A DNA stretch of 64,000 bases from an uncultured Polaromonas sp. (GCA_937863225.1 CALMEI010000039.1:124001-188000); one strand, 5' to 3'; counted from the stretch's first letter, positions 18,341-27,907 are shown. Notes: generated by a model not told the origin, from the sequence alone. A program made the numbers and translations.

Positions 18341-18388
18341 ACTATAAGTTTTATAGCACTTCAGGCAATAAACACGCTGACAATTGCC
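18341..18388 (+). repeat. interspersed element, copy R6, at convergent gene ends
   Basis: Forward copy: ACTATAAGTTTTATAGC, then TTCAGGCAATAAACACGCTG. It lies just after the XRE-2TM stop and overlaps the last codons of the YihY gene on the minus strand (C-terminus QLSACLLPEVL and stop). Confidence 0.8.
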
Positions 18389-19577
18389 ATTTTTGCCATA
18401 AATTTTGGGTGTGTTCATTGTGCGGTAATAGCAGTTTTTCCGCCAATGGTGCCAGAGGTGTAGATATGGGGTTGACCAAGAGAACATAACGCCCTTTAGA
18501 GCGGCCTTGGTCTTCTTCGAGTTTCCCAATCCAATCTAAACTTAGTAAGGTTTGTAGCGCACGTTCGAGTTGCAGGTCATTCACGCGCAGGTCTTTGGAC
18601 AATTCATCCAAATTTTTGGCGGGTTTTGCGGCTGCTGAATCTTGCGGCTGTAATTGACGCAACAATTCCAGTGCCAATTGAAAATCCCAGCCCGGGCTGT
18701 CGTCCCTGCGCGCTATGCCACTGAGCAAGCTGGGTAAATACGCGGCAACCACGGCGCCCAACAGCACAATGACCCAAGCCACATAGACCCAGATTAACAG
18801 GATTGGCACAGTGGCAAACGCGCCATATACCGCCGACATAGTGGGTACTTTTACCAAATACCAAGCCAGTATGCGCTGTGCCAATTCAATGCCCAAGGCA
18901 GCAAAAACAGCACCCAACAGCGCGTGTGGCCAGCGCACCTGGGTGTTGGGTACAAATTTATACATGGCTGCCAGCACCAACGTGAGGGCGATGAATTGCA
19001 GTGCATCGATGAATAATTTGAAACCATCTGTCATGCCTGCGCCATTGACCCAACCTTTGGTGCTGCTTAAGGCATACGAGCTGAGCGACAAACTGGCCCC
19101 CAAAAGCAGTGGTCCTAGCGTGAGCAATGCCCAATAAATCAAAATTCGTTTGGTTAAAGAACGGGTTTCACGCACCCGCCAAATGTTATTGAGCCGCCTG
19201 TCAATGGTTAAGATCAAAAGCAAAGCAGACACTAAAAATGCCGCCGCACCCACCCAGCCGATTTGCTTGGCTTTGGCTGCAAACATGCCCACATAATTCA
19301 GCACTTGTTTGGCAATGTTGTCGGGAATCAAACTGTCCACCAGCCACAGTTGGATACTGGTTTGCATTTTGGCAAACATGGGAAACACACTGAAAATGGC
19401 CAGCGCCACAGTCAACAGCGGCACGATGGAAATAATGGTGGTAAACGTCAAGCTGCTGGCGGTTAAACCCAATTGGTCTTCTTTAAAACGTTCACGCAGT
19501 GTGACAGCGGTGTTGCGCCACGGAAAGCGCAATGCATCGCGTATAAAATCATTCAAACGGTCTTTCATGTTGTTCAT
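18351..19577 (-). CDS. YihY family inner membrane protein
   Basis: 408 residues from the ATG at 19577 (a longer open frame would overlap the divergent gene). It has several membrane segments and the family signature LTASSLTFTTIISIVPLLTVALAIFSVF, followed by AQRILAWYLVKVPTMSAVYGAFATVPILLIWVYVAW. The C-terminal third is soluble and contains a winged-helix-like stretch (LSKDLRVNDLQLERALQTLLSL). Family members were once called RNase BN by mistake; the function is not established. The last residues and stop codon derive from repeat copy R6. Confidence 0.88.
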   Translation of the reverse strand: MNNMKDRLNDFIRDALRFPWRNTAVTLRERFKEDQLGLTASSLTFTTIISIVPLLTVALAIFSVFPMFAKMQTSIQLWLVDSLIPDNIAKQVLNYVGMFAAKAKQIGWVGAAAFLVSALLLILTIDRRLNNIWRVRETRSLTKRILIYWALLTLGPLLLGASLSLSSYALSSTKGWVNGAGMTDGFKLFIDALQFIALTLVLAAMYKFVPNTQVRWPHALLGAVFAALGIELAQRILAWYLVKVPTMSAVYGAFATVPILLIWVYVAWVIVLLGAVVAAYLPSLLSGIARRDDSPGWDFQLALELLRQLQPQDSAAAKPAKNLDELSKDLRVNDLQLERALQTLLSLDWIGKLEEDQGRSKGRYVLLVNPISTPLAPLAEKLLLPHNEHTQNLWQKWQLSACLLPEVL

Positions 19578-19621
19578 GGCGCTATCATGCCACTGCAATG
19601 AGTGACTTTGAACTTTTTTAA

Positions 19622-20068
19622 ATGACAAAACCCCAACTTTTAAGCACCGCACCACCTGCCAACGTGATGATGACGCGCATTGTCGCTGTGGTTTTTTTAA
19701 TCAGCCTCATTGTGCTGGGTATTTTGTGGGAAATGTGGTTGGCGCCCATCAAACCAGGTGGCTCTTGGGTGGTGCTGAAGGTATTGCCCTTGTTTATTCC
19801 GTTGGCAGGTTTGATTAAAAACCGACTCTACACCTACCGCTGGGTGAGCTTATTTGTGTGGCTGTACTTTATTGAAGGCGTGGTGCGTGCATGGAGCGAT
19901 AAAGCGCCCAGCAACTATTTGGCTTTCATTGAAGTCTTCTTGTGTTTGGCGCTGTTCACAGCAGTTGCCATGCACGTGCGTTTGCGCTTGCAAGCGGCCA
20001 AGCAAGCCCAAATGGTGGCAGGCAATTTGGGCGTCAATACAGAGATTGACACATCAGTTTTATCGTAG
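19622..20068 (+). CDS. DUF2069 family membrane protein
   Basis: 148 residues with four hydrophobic segments (about 18-36, 48-65, 72-92, 105-122), matching DUF2069, a small inner-membrane family in beta- and gammaproteobacteria. Its function is unknown. It is divergent from the YihY gene with 44 bases between starts. Confidence 0.85.
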   Translation: MTKPQLLSTAPPANVMMTRIVAVVFLISLIVLGILWEMWLAPIKPGGSWVVLKVLPLFIPLAGLIKNRLYTYRWVSLFVWLYFIEGVVRAWSDKAPSNYLAFIEVFLCLALFTAVAMHVRLRLQAAKQAQMVAGNLGVNTEIDTSVLS

Positions 20069-20154
20069 TTATTCATCACAAAATCAACACCCATGTGGCG
20101 TCAGCTTCGCGTAATATTTCAACTTTCAACAGCACTCTAGAGGAGACCTTTTAA

Positions 20155-21474
20155 ATGGCAACCCAAGCGACAAGCAAAACATCATCCAAAGCAACATCCA
20201 AATCAAGCGCCAAGCCCGTTAAAAAGATGAACGCGTTTTACGCGCAATCGGGTGGCGTCACATCCGTTATCAATGCTTCAGCTTGCGGCGTGATTGAAAC
20301 GGCCCGCAAACACAAAGACAAAATTGGCAAAGTCTACGCCGGGCGCAACGGCATCATAGGTGCGTTGACTGAAGATTTAATTGACACCAGCAAAGAGTCA
20401 GCCCGCGACATCGCCGCGCTGCGTGAAACGCCCTCTGGCGCCTTCGGTTCTTGCCGTTACAAGCTCAAATCTTTAGAAGCCAACAAAGCTGAATATGAAC
20501 GCTTGATCGAAGTGTTCAAAGCCCACAACATCGGCTACTTTTTCTACAACGGCGGTGGTGACTCGGCGGACACGTGCTACAAAATCAGCCAGCTCTCCAA
20601 GGCGATGAATTTTCCTTTGCAGGCCATCCACGTCCCCAAAACCATTGACAACGATTTGCCCATCACCGACTGCTGCCCAGGCTTTGGCTCTGTCGCCAAA
20701 TACGTGGCGGTCTCGGCACTCGAAGCCTCTATTGACGTCAAATCCATGTGCCTCACCTCCACCAAAGTGTTTGTCATGGAAGTGATGGGTCGTCACGCTG
20801 GTTGGATTGCCGCTGCCGGCGGTTTGCTAGAAGACCACGGCGTGCCTGTTGTGGTCTTGTTCCCAGAAATTGTTTTTGACCAAAAGAAATTCATTGCGCG
20901 TGTGGACCAACTGGTGAAAAAGCACGGTTACTGCACCGTGATAGTGTCGGAAGGTTGCCACCATGCCGACGGTACATTCTTGGCAGAGCAGGGCAGCAAA
21001 GACGCCTTTGGTCACGCCCAATTAGGCGGCGCTGCACCGGTAGTGGCCAACATGATTAAAGACGCCTTGGGCTACAAATTTCACTGGGCGGTCGCCGACT
21101 ATTTGCAACGCGCTGCGCGCCACATTGCGTCTAAAACCGACGTGCAGCAAGCGTATGAACTCGGTCAAAAAGCCGTTGAACTGGCGCTGGCTGGCAAAAA
21201 CGCCGTCATGCCTACCATAGACCGCGTCTCTAACACGCCGTACAAATACAAAATCGGTGTGGCCGATTTGGCCAAAGTCGCCAATGTCGAAAAATTCATG
21301 CCGCGCGACTTCATCACCAAAGATGGTTTTGGCATCACCGCCAAATGCAAAGCCTACTTGACACCGCTGATTGCTGGCGAAGACTACCCCAAATACAAAA
21401 ACGGCTTGCCTGTTTACGTCAAAATGAAAGGCGTGGCAGTGCCTAAGAAATTGGCGAAGTTTGCGGTGAAGTAA
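20155..21474 (+). CDS. pfp: pyrophosphate-dependent 6-phosphofructokinase
   Basis: 439 residues. A Lys/Ser/Thr-rich N-terminal extension (about 25 residues) precedes the fold (MNAFYAQSGGVTSVINASACG). The substrate site reads GGGDSADTCYKIS and PKTIDNDLPITDCCPGFGSVAKY; the Asp in place of Gly in the GGD(S) signature and the PKTIDND motif are typical of the PPi-dependent type. It reversibly phosphorylates fructose 6-phosphate with pyrophosphate. A strong AGAGGAGACC ribosome binding site precedes the ATG. PPi-PFK as the glycolytic enzyme fits Burkholderiales lacking PfkA. Confidence 0.9.
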   Translation: MATQATSKTSSKATSKSSAKPVKKMNAFYAQSGGVTSVINASACGVIETARKHKDKIGKVYAGRNGIIGALTEDLIDTSKESARDIAALRETPSGAFGSCRYKLKSLEANKAEYERLIEVFKAHNIGYFFYNGGGDSADTCYKISQLSKAMNFPLQAIHVPKTIDNDLPITDCCPGFGSVAKYVAVSALEASIDVKSMCLTSTKVFVMEVMGRHAGWIAAAGGLLEDHGVPVVVLFPEIVFDQKKFIARVDQLVKKHGYCTVIVSEGCHHADGTFLAEQGSKDAFGHAQLGGAAPVVANMIKDALGYKFHWAVADYLQRAARHIASKTDVQQAYELGQKAVELALAGKNAVMPTIDRVSNTPYKYKIGVADLAKVANVEKFMPRDFITKDGFGITAKCKAYLTPLIAGEDYPKYKNGLPVYVKMKGVAVPKKLAKFAVK

Positions 21475-21614
21475 GCGCGTGAAGTAAGCGGAAGATTGGA
21501 AATAAGTAGTGGGCTGAACCAATACATCTACTTGCAAGCTTCAGTTCCCTGCGTTATGATTGGCGTGTAGTTACATACGTTATAACATTTGGAACCATAA
21601 ACTGGAGTACTCAC

Positions 21615-21839
21615 ATGCACACCCTTAAACTCACCCAAGTCGGCAATTCCATTGGTGCGATTTTCCCTAAGGAATTACTGGTTAAATTAAACCTTGAAAA
21701 GGGCGATGAAATTTACTTGACTGAGTCGCCAGACGGCTATCGCATCACCAAAAGCGACCCTGAGTTTGAGGCGCAAATGACGGTGGCACGGGAGGTGATG
21801 AAGCGCAGATACAACGTCTTGCGTGAGTTGGCTAAATGA
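21615..21839 (+). CDS. AbrB/MazE-type antitoxin
   Basis: 74 residues: LTQVGNSIGAIFPKELLVKLNLEKGDEIYLTES is a SpoVT-AbrB swapped-hairpin DNA-binding domain, followed by a C-terminal tail (AREVMKRRYNVLRELAK) expected to wrap the toxin. Its last 4 bases overlap the start of the Doc-like toxin. A palindromic GTTATAAC at 21579-21586 overlaps a plausible -10 (TATAAC) and may be the autoregulatory site. GGAGTACTCAC gives the ribosome binding site. Confidence 0.88.
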   Translation: MHTLKLTQVGNSIGAIFPKELLVKLNLEKGDEIYLTESPDGYRITKSDPEFEAQMTVAREVMKRRYNVLRELAK

Positions 21840-22225
21840 AGCGTTGGGTTTGGTTGTCCCAAGCTGTGATTGTTGCCGTGCACGACGCACAGCTGGCCAC
21901 GCACGGCGGTGGTGCAGGTGTAAGGGATAAAAACTTACTGGAATCAGCACTTGCAAAACCCGAAAACCTTGCGGCTTATGGTCAGCCTGATGTTGCAGAT
22001 TTGGCTGCAGCGTATGGCTACGGCATCTCACGCAACCATGCATTCATAGATGGTAATAAACGTACTGGCTTTGTTGCAGCAGAAATGTTTTTGTTACTCA
22101 ACGGTTACCAGTTGACGGCGGACGATGCGAGCAGTGCCATCATCATGTTGTCAGTCGCAGCTGGTGACATCACTGAAATCGAGTTTGCCGCATGGATTCG
22201 GCAGCATGCGGTAAAAATGGTTTAG
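21836..22225 (+). CDS. Doc-like (Fic/Doc) death-on-curing toxin
   Basis: 129 residues with the Fic/Doc active-site motif HAFIDGNKRTGFVAAEMFL (His at about 68). In Doc this motif binds nucleotide and phosphorylates elongation factor Tu, stopping translation. The Doc type is supported by the short length and the N-terminal VIVAVHDAQLATHGG...GVRDKNLLESAL. The antitoxin upstream is AbrB-like rather than the classic Phd, a pairing known in other proteobacteria. The neighbouring restriction enzyme makes a small defence islet. Confidence 0.9.
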   Translation: MKRWVWLSQAVIVAVHDAQLATHGGGAGVRDKNLLESALAKPENLAAYGQPDVADLAAAYGYGISRNHAFIDGNKRTGFVAAEMFLLLNGYQLTADDASSAIIMLSVAAGDITEIEFAAWIRQHAVKMV

Positions 22226-22241
22226 TTTAAGTATAAAAAAT

Positions 22242-22288
22242 GGCTGTAGCCGGCGTATTTATTGCCTAGAATGCTATTAAAATTATAG
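22242..22288 (-). repeat. interspersed element, copy R7, upstream of the restriction gene
   Basis: Reverse-orientation copy: GGCTGTAGCCGGCGTATTT then ATTGCCTAGAATGCTATTA, ending AAATTATAG. It lies between the Doc toxin and the type IIG gene, ending 13 bases before its ATG. It is in the same orientation as R8 on the other side of the gene. Confidence 0.9.
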
Positions 22289-22300
22289 TAAAAAAGAACA

Positions 22301-25300
22301 ATGCAACTGAATATCCAAACACCACGCAAGTTCCTTAACCCGTTACTTTCACAAAAAAGCGTGGTCGCAACAGAGGTGGATGCATTCAAAGCTGCACTCG
22401 CTCAATATGTACAAAACGTAAAAGAACAAAAAGCAGCTAAACAATCCGAGCCCAATATCGTGGCAGGATCGTTAATGCCATTTTTGAAGTCAAGCCCCTT
22501 TACATATAACGCCCGCCCTTATAGCCAGCAAGGTCAAAGCGGAGTTGATCTCGCTATTTTTAACGGACAAGATGCTGTCGTTCTTATTGAAGCCAAAGCC
22601 GTTGGCAGTAAAGACATGATCACCAAGCATGACTTGAATCGCAAAGCATTTCATGAGGCGATTTTTTACTTCATGCAGGAACGTGCTCGAAAAAACGACA
22701 AACTGACCCATATCATCATCACCGACTTTTACGATTGGTTTGTCTTTGACGCTAAAGACTTTGAGCGTCTATTTTGGGGAAATGCCCAGTTAAATAAAAC
22801 ATTCAAGGCTTATCACGACCCTAATCTGCTGACCAGCACGACCAAAGAGGTTTACGACGCGATAGAAGCTGAATTACCCAAAATGATTGTAGATTTTTTC
22901 ACTGAAGAATCTATTGATTGCGCCTACATCAACCTCGGTACACCCGCAAAAATCAAAGACACAGAACTGGCAGCCATCTATAAGCTCCTAAGTCCAGACT
23001 GCCTGCTCAAGGCATTCAACCCCAACGACGCTAACAGCTTAAACCGCGAGTTTTACAACGAGTTGCTTTACATATTAGGGTTGCAAGAGGTTAAAGATGG
23101 CGGCAAAAGAGTGATTCAGGCGGCTGGCACGGCAGGTAGTTTGTATGACGGCATTGCAGACAAACTGAACCAGAAAGGTGCGCCTGACGGTTTTGAAGAC
23201 GTCATCAAGCTCATCATCGTTTGGGTCAACCGTATTTTGTTTTTAAAGCTGCTGGAGTCTCAAATCGTCACCTGGACGGGTGACAAAAACAGCCGGTTTT
23301 TAAGTGCAGAAAAAATCAGCGGCTACGATGCGTTGGAAAACTTATTTTTTGACACCTTGGCGCGGCGCATACCCGACCGCAAAAACAAATCCTTTGATTA
23401 CATTCCTTACCTGAACAGCTCTCTTTTTGAAATGCAAGAAGAGGAAAAGACTGGTATCAGCATCAGCGCTCTGCCCGATGGCGCGCAAATTACCTACTAT
23501 GGCAAAACTGTCGTTAAAGACGCCACTACTCACCGAAAAACTGGCAAAACCAGCACACTAGCGTACTTGTTTGAGTTTTTGGATGCTTACAACTTTGCCA
23601 ACGACAGCGGCGATGAGGTGGTAGCAGCGACAAAAAGCCTGATTAGTGCATCCGTGCTGGGGTTGATTTTCGAGAAAATCAACGGCTACAAAGATGGCAG
23701 CTTTTACACCCCTAGCTTTGTGACCATGTACATGGCAAGGCAAACCATTGAGAAAGCTGTATTACAAAAATTCAATGACAAATACAACTGGACTTGCAAC
23801 GCGCTGGTGGGTGAAGGCGGCTTGAAAAACGAGCTGAAAGACCACAAAGTCAAAAAATCGGACAGCAACGCGCTGATTGACAGCCTAAAAATATGCGACC
23901 CAGCCGTGGGCAGCGGTCACTTTTTAGTATCTGCATTGAACGAAATTTTGTACGTTAAAAGCTTGCTTGGCTTGCTAGTGGACGAAACGGGCAATATGCT
24001 GGACTTCAGCATCAGTATTGAAAATGACGAGTTGATAGTCACTGGTGAAAACGGCGAACTCTTTGAATACAAACGTGGCAGCACAGCTAAAACGCTGGTG
24101 CAAAAAACCCTCTTCCAAGAAAAACAAAAAATCATTGAAAACTGCCTGTTTGGGGTGGACATTAACCCCAACTCAGTCAACATTTGCCGTCTGCGGCTAT
24201 GGATAGAACTGTTAAAAAACGCCTACTACCAGCCCAACGGCGAGCTAGAGACCCTTCCCAATATCGACATCAACATCAAATGCGGCAACAGCTTGATCAG
24301 CCGCTTTGCTTTGGATACGGACTTAAAAGATGCGTTGCAGAAAAGCAAAATCTCGGTTGATGAGTACCGCGCTGCGGTAAGTAACTACCGCAATACCAGT
24401 GACAAGGCTGAGAAGCGGCAGATTGAACGTTTGATTTCAGACATCAAAAGCAAGTTTAGTCAAAATCTGCAAGAGCGTGACCCAAACAAAGAAAAACTCG
24501 TTTACGCACAAAGTAGATTACGAATGTTGGAGGGGCAAGATTCGCTTTTTGAAGAAAGCGTCGAAAAGCGAAAAGAAAAACGCATACTCAAAACTGAATT
24601 AAATGCAGATATTGCCAAATATGAAACGGCAATAGAAGACCTCAAAAGCAACCCAATTTACAAAGATGCATTTGAATGGCGTTTAGAGTTTCCAGAAGTG
24701 CTGGATGAAACTGGTAACTTTGTTGGATTTGATGTAGTGATTGGGAATCCGCCCTATTTCAATATAGACACTTTCGGCGGTAGCTCGAGCATGTTGCGAT
24801 ATTTGCCACGCAACTTTCCCCAAGTCTACATGGACAAAAGCGACATCTTGTTTTACTTTTTAGCATTGGCATGCAAAATTGCAAAAACGCAAACAGCATT
24901 CATTATTTCCAATGCCATGTTGTTTTCGAGCAAGGCTCATAAACTACGTAATTACTTGCTTGCAGAAAATAGCATTGAAAAAATTGTCAATTTCGAAAAA
25001 TTCCAAGTTTTTGACGAAGCCAGTGTGACCTCAATGATGCTTTTTTTAAACAAAGCGCTTGAAGACAACAAATCTACACAAGTCAAAAACTTCAGTGAAG
25101 CAACTTATGACAAATTTGAACTTATACGCGAAGTAAATAGTAACTCAAACTATTTCGATATAGCTTTTAAAGAAAATAGCGTATTCGCATTAACTAAAAA
25201 TAATATTACTAGCATAAATCAAAAAATTGATGCTAAACATCCTGTTTGCGGGGAGCTATTTCATGTTGGCAAAGGAATGGAAACCGCTGCAAATGAGGTG

Positions 25301-26017
25301 TTCGGTTTCGACACGAATCCATTGCAGTTTGATTCAAAGTATGTCAAAAAACGCATGAGTGGTGAAATTATTGAGCGATATTCACACGGTACAGCGCAGG
25401 AATATTTGCTCTATTTTGAAGACGTTGCCACATTTAAAGCCTTACCCAAGAATATACAACTTCATTTAGAAGCACACAAAACAAAACTTGAAAATCGTGC
25501 AACTGTTAAAAATGAAGGTCGTGCTTGGTGGCGTTACAGTCGCCCCATGCACAAAGACTATTATGGGAATGCAAAAATATGGTGCTCGTATCGAGCCAAA
25601 GAGAATACTTTTTGTCTCGATGAAACATCGGAGTTTATTGGGCTCACCAATACAACAGCTATTTTTGCAACAAATAAAGATATTGATATTAAATATGCAC
25701 TTGCGTTATTAAATTCAAAAGTGTTGAATTTTCGATATAAGTCAATTGGCAAGCAAACTGGCAATGGCATTTTTGAGTATTTTGAAAATCAAGTATCAAA
25801 ACTACCCATACCTGTCATCACCGAAACTGCACAAAAACCGTTTATTTCCAAAGTCAATTCAATCCTAAAAGCCAAATCAAAAGGCGCTGATACTTACGAG
25901 CTTGAGCAAGAGATTGACGATATGGTTTATCGGCTTTACGGGTTGACTTATGACGAGGTGAAGACGGTTGAGTCTGAGTACCGGCTGAGTCGTGAGGAAT
26001 ATGAGGCTTTGGCATAA
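22301..26017 (+). CDS. type IIG restriction enzyme / N6-adenine DNA methyltransferase
   Basis: 1238 residues. N-terminal nuclease part: GVDLAIFNG with D83 and LIEAK with E97-x-K99 fit a PD-(D/E)xK endonuclease. The methyltransferase part has motif I DPAVGSGHFLVSAL (about 533-546), FGVDINPNSVNICRLRLWIELL, and motif IV NPPY in DVVIGNPPYFNI (about 812-823). A TaqI-like specificity region follows (ALLNSKVLNFRYKSIG, ENQVSKLPIP). One polypeptide that both methylates and cuts is typical of Eco57I-like type IIG systems. The gene is AT-rich and Lys/Asn-rich unlike its neighbours, and is flanked by repeats R7 and R8, suggesting acquisition. Confidence 0.9.
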   Translation: MQLNIQTPRKFLNPLLSQKSVVATEVDAFKAALAQYVQNVKEQKAAKQSEPNIVAGSLMPFLKSSPFTYNARPYSQQGQSGVDLAIFNGQDAVVLIEAKAVGSKDMITKHDLNRKAFHEAIFYFMQERARKNDKLTHIIITDFYDWFVFDAKDFERLFWGNAQLNKTFKAYHDPNLLTSTTKEVYDAIEAELPKMIVDFFTEESIDCAYINLGTPAKIKDTELAAIYKLLSPDCLLKAFNPNDANSLNREFYNELLYILGLQEVKDGGKRVIQAAGTAGSLYDGIADKLNQKGAPDGFEDVIKLIIVWVNRILFLKLLESQIVTWTGDKNSRFLSAEKISGYDALENLFFDTLARRIPDRKNKSFDYIPYLNSSLFEMQEEEKTGISISALPDGAQITYYGKTVVKDATTHRKTGKTSTLAYLFEFLDAYNFANDSGDEVVAATKSLISASVLGLIFEKINGYKDGSFYTPSFVTMYMARQTIEKAVLQKFNDKYNWTCNALVGEGGLKNELKDHKVKKSDSNALIDSLKICDPAVGSGHFLVSALNEILYVKSLLGLLVDETGNMLDFSISIENDELIVTGENGELFEYKRGSTAKTLVQKTLFQEKQKIIENCLFGVDINPNSVNICRLRLWIELLKNAYYQPNGELETLPNIDINIKCGNSLISRFALDTDLKDALQKSKISVDEYRAAVSNYRNTSDKAEKRQIERLISDIKSKFSQNLQERDPNKEKLVYAQSRLRMLEGQDSLFEESVEKRKEKRILKTELNADIAKYETAIEDLKSNPIYKDAFEWRLEFPEVLDETGNFVGFDVVIGNPPYFNIDTFGGSSSMLRYLPRNFPQVYMDKSDILFYFLALACKIAKTQTAFIISNAMLFSSKAHKLRNYLLAENSIEKIVNFEKFQVFDEASVTSMMLFLNKALEDNKSTQVKNFSEATYDKFELIREVNSNSNYFDIAFKENSVFALTKNNITSINQKIDAKHPVCGELFHVGKGMETAANEVFGFDTNPLQFDSKYVKKRMSGEIIERYSHGTAQEYLLYFEDVATFKALPKNIQLHLEAHKTKLENRATVKNEGRAWWRYSRPMHKDYYGNAKIWCSYRAKENTFCLDETSEFIGLTNTTAIFATNKDIDIKYALALLNSKVLNFRYKSIGKQTGNGIFEYFENQVSKLPIPVITETAQKPFISKVNSILKAKSKGADTYELEQEIDDMVYRLYGLTYDEVKTVESEYRLSREEYEALA

Positions 26018-26033
26018 AATTGGCAATTTACTT

Positions 26034-26090
26034 ATCAAATTGGCCTATAGCCGGCGTATTTATTGCCTAAAGTGCTATCAAAATTATAGT
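26034..26090 (-). repeat. interspersed element, copy R8, downstream of the restriction gene
   Basis: Reverse-orientation copy: TCAAATTGGCCTATAGCCGG, CGTATTTATTGCC, then GTGCTATCAAAATTATAG. The outer TCAAATTGGCC is the mirror of the AATTTGACC end seen in R1 and R5. It starts 17 bases after the type IIG stop. Confidence 0.9.
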
Positions 26091-26116
26091 AATTTATAGT
26101 AAACAATGACACATAT

Positions 26117-27577
26117 ATGACCTTTACAACCCTACTCCAAACCCTGCAAACCATCGTCGGTGCTGAGCATGTGCGGATTGAATCTGCTGCCAACGACTTG
26201 GTCCAGTATGTGCAAGACTGGCGCAGGCGCGAGCGGGGGGTGGCGTTGGCGGTGGTGTTGCCGGCATCTACCGACGAGGTGGCGCAGGTGGTGCAAGCTT
26301 GTGCTGCTGCCAAAGCGCAAGGTGTGGCCGTCAGCATCGTGCCGCAGGGTGGCAACACGGGCATGGTGGTGGGGTCTACGCCGGATGCAACGGGCACGCA
26401 AATTGTGCTGAACTTGCAGCGCATGAACAAGGTGCGTAAATTGGATGTGGGTAACGGAACCATCACGGTGGACGCGGGTTGCGTGTTAGAGAATTTGCAG
26501 CAAGCGTGTTTAGAAAAAGGCCATTGGTTTCCGTTAAGTTTAGGCTCGCAAGGCAGTTGCACCATTGGCGGCAATTTGTCCACCAATGCGGGCGGCACGC
26601 AGGTGGTGCGCTTTGGCAATACGCGCGAGTTGTGTTTGGGGCTGGAAGTGGTGACCGCGCAGGGCGAGGTTTGGAGCGGATTGAGTGGCTTGCGCAAAGA
26701 CAACACGGGTTACGATTTGCGCGATTTGTTCATTGGGGCCGAGGGCACGCTGGGCATCATCACCGCCGCCACCATGAAAATGGCGCCCATACCTGTGGCC
26801 AAGTTAACCGCATTTGCCGCGGTGTCGTCGATGAAATCAGCGGTTAAGTTGCTGGGTTTGGCGCACAAACATTTGAACGCCGGCTTGACTGGCTTTGAGG
26901 TGATGGGTAAGTTTGCTTTGTCTTTGGTGCACAAACATTACCCGCAGCAGCGTGTGCCGTTTTTGGACATGGCGGAGGCCCACTATTGTGTGGTGCTGGA
27001 GCTGTCGGATCACGCATCCGAAGCGCACGCCAAAGAAGCATTAGAACGTTTGATGGAAGCCGCCTTGGGTACAGAGGAGGGCGGCGGTTGCATTTTGGAT
27101 GCGGTGCTGGCCGAAAACCTGACGCAAGCCAAACAGCTGTGGCACATTCGCGAATGCATCCCACTGGCGCAGGCGCAAGAGGGGCTGAACATCAAGCACG
27201 ATATTTCGATACCCATTTCCAGCATTCCAGAATTTGTGAAACTGACCGACGCCAAATTAGCCCAAGCATTTCCAGGCGCGCGTTTGGTTAACTATGGGCA
27301 TTTGGGTGACGGCAATTTGCATTACAACGTGCAAGCGCCAGAGGGGGCCGATCAAGACGCATTTTTAACCCAGCAAGAAGCGGGTGTGAATGCACTGGTG
27401 TTTGAGATGGTGGATCAATTTGAAGGCTCAATCTCGGCTGAGCACGGCATAGGCAGCCTGAAAGTAGACAAACTCCCGCAGCACAAATCGCCGGTCGCCC
27501 TGGAATTGATGCGCACCATCAAACGCGCACTCGACCCACAAAACATGATGAACCCGGGGCGGGTGGTGCGGGTTTAA
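26117..27577 (+). CDS. FAD-linked oxidoreductase (D-lactate / D-2-hydroxyacid dehydrogenase type)
   Basis: 486 residues. The PCMH-type FAD-binding domain is shown by VSIVPQGGNTGMVVGSTPD, then SLGSQGSCTIGGNLSTNAGGTQVV and LFIGAEGTLGIITAATMKM. The C-terminal substrate domain has VNYGHLGDGNLHYNV and ISAEHGIGSLKVDKL, the metal- and substrate-binding motifs of the GlcD/D2HGDH-like family. It probably oxidises a D-2-hydroxyacid and passes electrons to a carrier. The exact substrate is not determined. It begins just after repeat R8. Confidence 0.88.
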   Translation: MTFTTLLQTLQTIVGAEHVRIESAANDLVQYVQDWRRRERGVALAVVLPASTDEVAQVVQACAAAKAQGVAVSIVPQGGNTGMVVGSTPDATGTQIVLNLQRMNKVRKLDVGNGTITVDAGCVLENLQQACLEKGHWFPLSLGSQGSCTIGGNLSTNAGGTQVVRFGNTRELCLGLEVVTAQGEVWSGLSGLRKDNTGYDLRDLFIGAEGTLGIITAATMKMAPIPVAKLTAFAAVSSMKSAVKLLGLAHKHLNAGLTGFEVMGKFALSLVHKHYPQQRVPFLDMAEAHYCVVLELSDHASEAHAKEALERLMEAALGTEEGGGCILDAVLAENLTQAKQLWHIRECIPLAQAQEGLNIKHDISIPISSIPEFVKLTDAKLAQAFPGARLVNYGHLGDGNLHYNVQAPEGADQDAFLTQQEAGVNALVFEMVDQFEGSISAEHGIGSLKVDKLPQHKSPVALELMRTIKRALDPQNMMNPGRVVRV

Positions 27578-27598
27578 TTCTTTATTCGTGGAATCAAT

Positions 27599-27907
27599 AT
27601 GCTCGAACTGCGCCCCACCTGTGAACACTGCAACACAGCTTTGCCGCCTGACTCGCTAGAGGCGCGGATTTGTAGTTTTGAATGTACGTTTTGTGCGCAC
27701 TGCGTGGATACGGTATTGGCCAATGTTTGCCCCAACTGTGGCGGTGGGTTCACGGCGCGACCGGTTAGGCCTGCTCACAATTGGAAGGGCGACAACTACT
27801 TAGGCAAAGAGCCAGCCAGCACGACCGTGAAGCACCGACCCGTTGACACGCAGGCGCATGCGGTGTTTGCTGAAGCTATCAAATCAATTTCTCCAGCGCA
27901 GCGGTGA
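27599..27907 (+). CDS. DUF1272 domain protein
   Basis: 102 residues: MLELRPTCEHCNTALPPDS, then EARICSFECTFCAHCVD and VCPNCGGGF. These cysteine pairs make a zinc-ribbon-type DUF1272 protein. The function is unknown. The C-terminal 40 residues are polar and probably flexible. It starts 21 bases after the FAD oxidoreductase stop and may be co-transcribed with it. Confidence 0.88.
   Translation: MLELRPTCEHCNTALPPDSLEARICSFECTFCAHCVDTVLANVCPNCGGGFTARPVRPAHNWKGDNYLGKEPASTTVKHRPVDTQAHAVFAEAIKSISPAQR

Noticed and set aside
21022..21537. 171-codon open frame antisense to pfp
   Set aside because: Shadow of the phosphofructokinase gene; His/Phe-rich composition without known domain.
22301..26090. Transposon or insertion sequence around the restriction gene
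   Set aside because: No transposase gene or target-site duplication was seen; only the common interspersed repeat flanks it.
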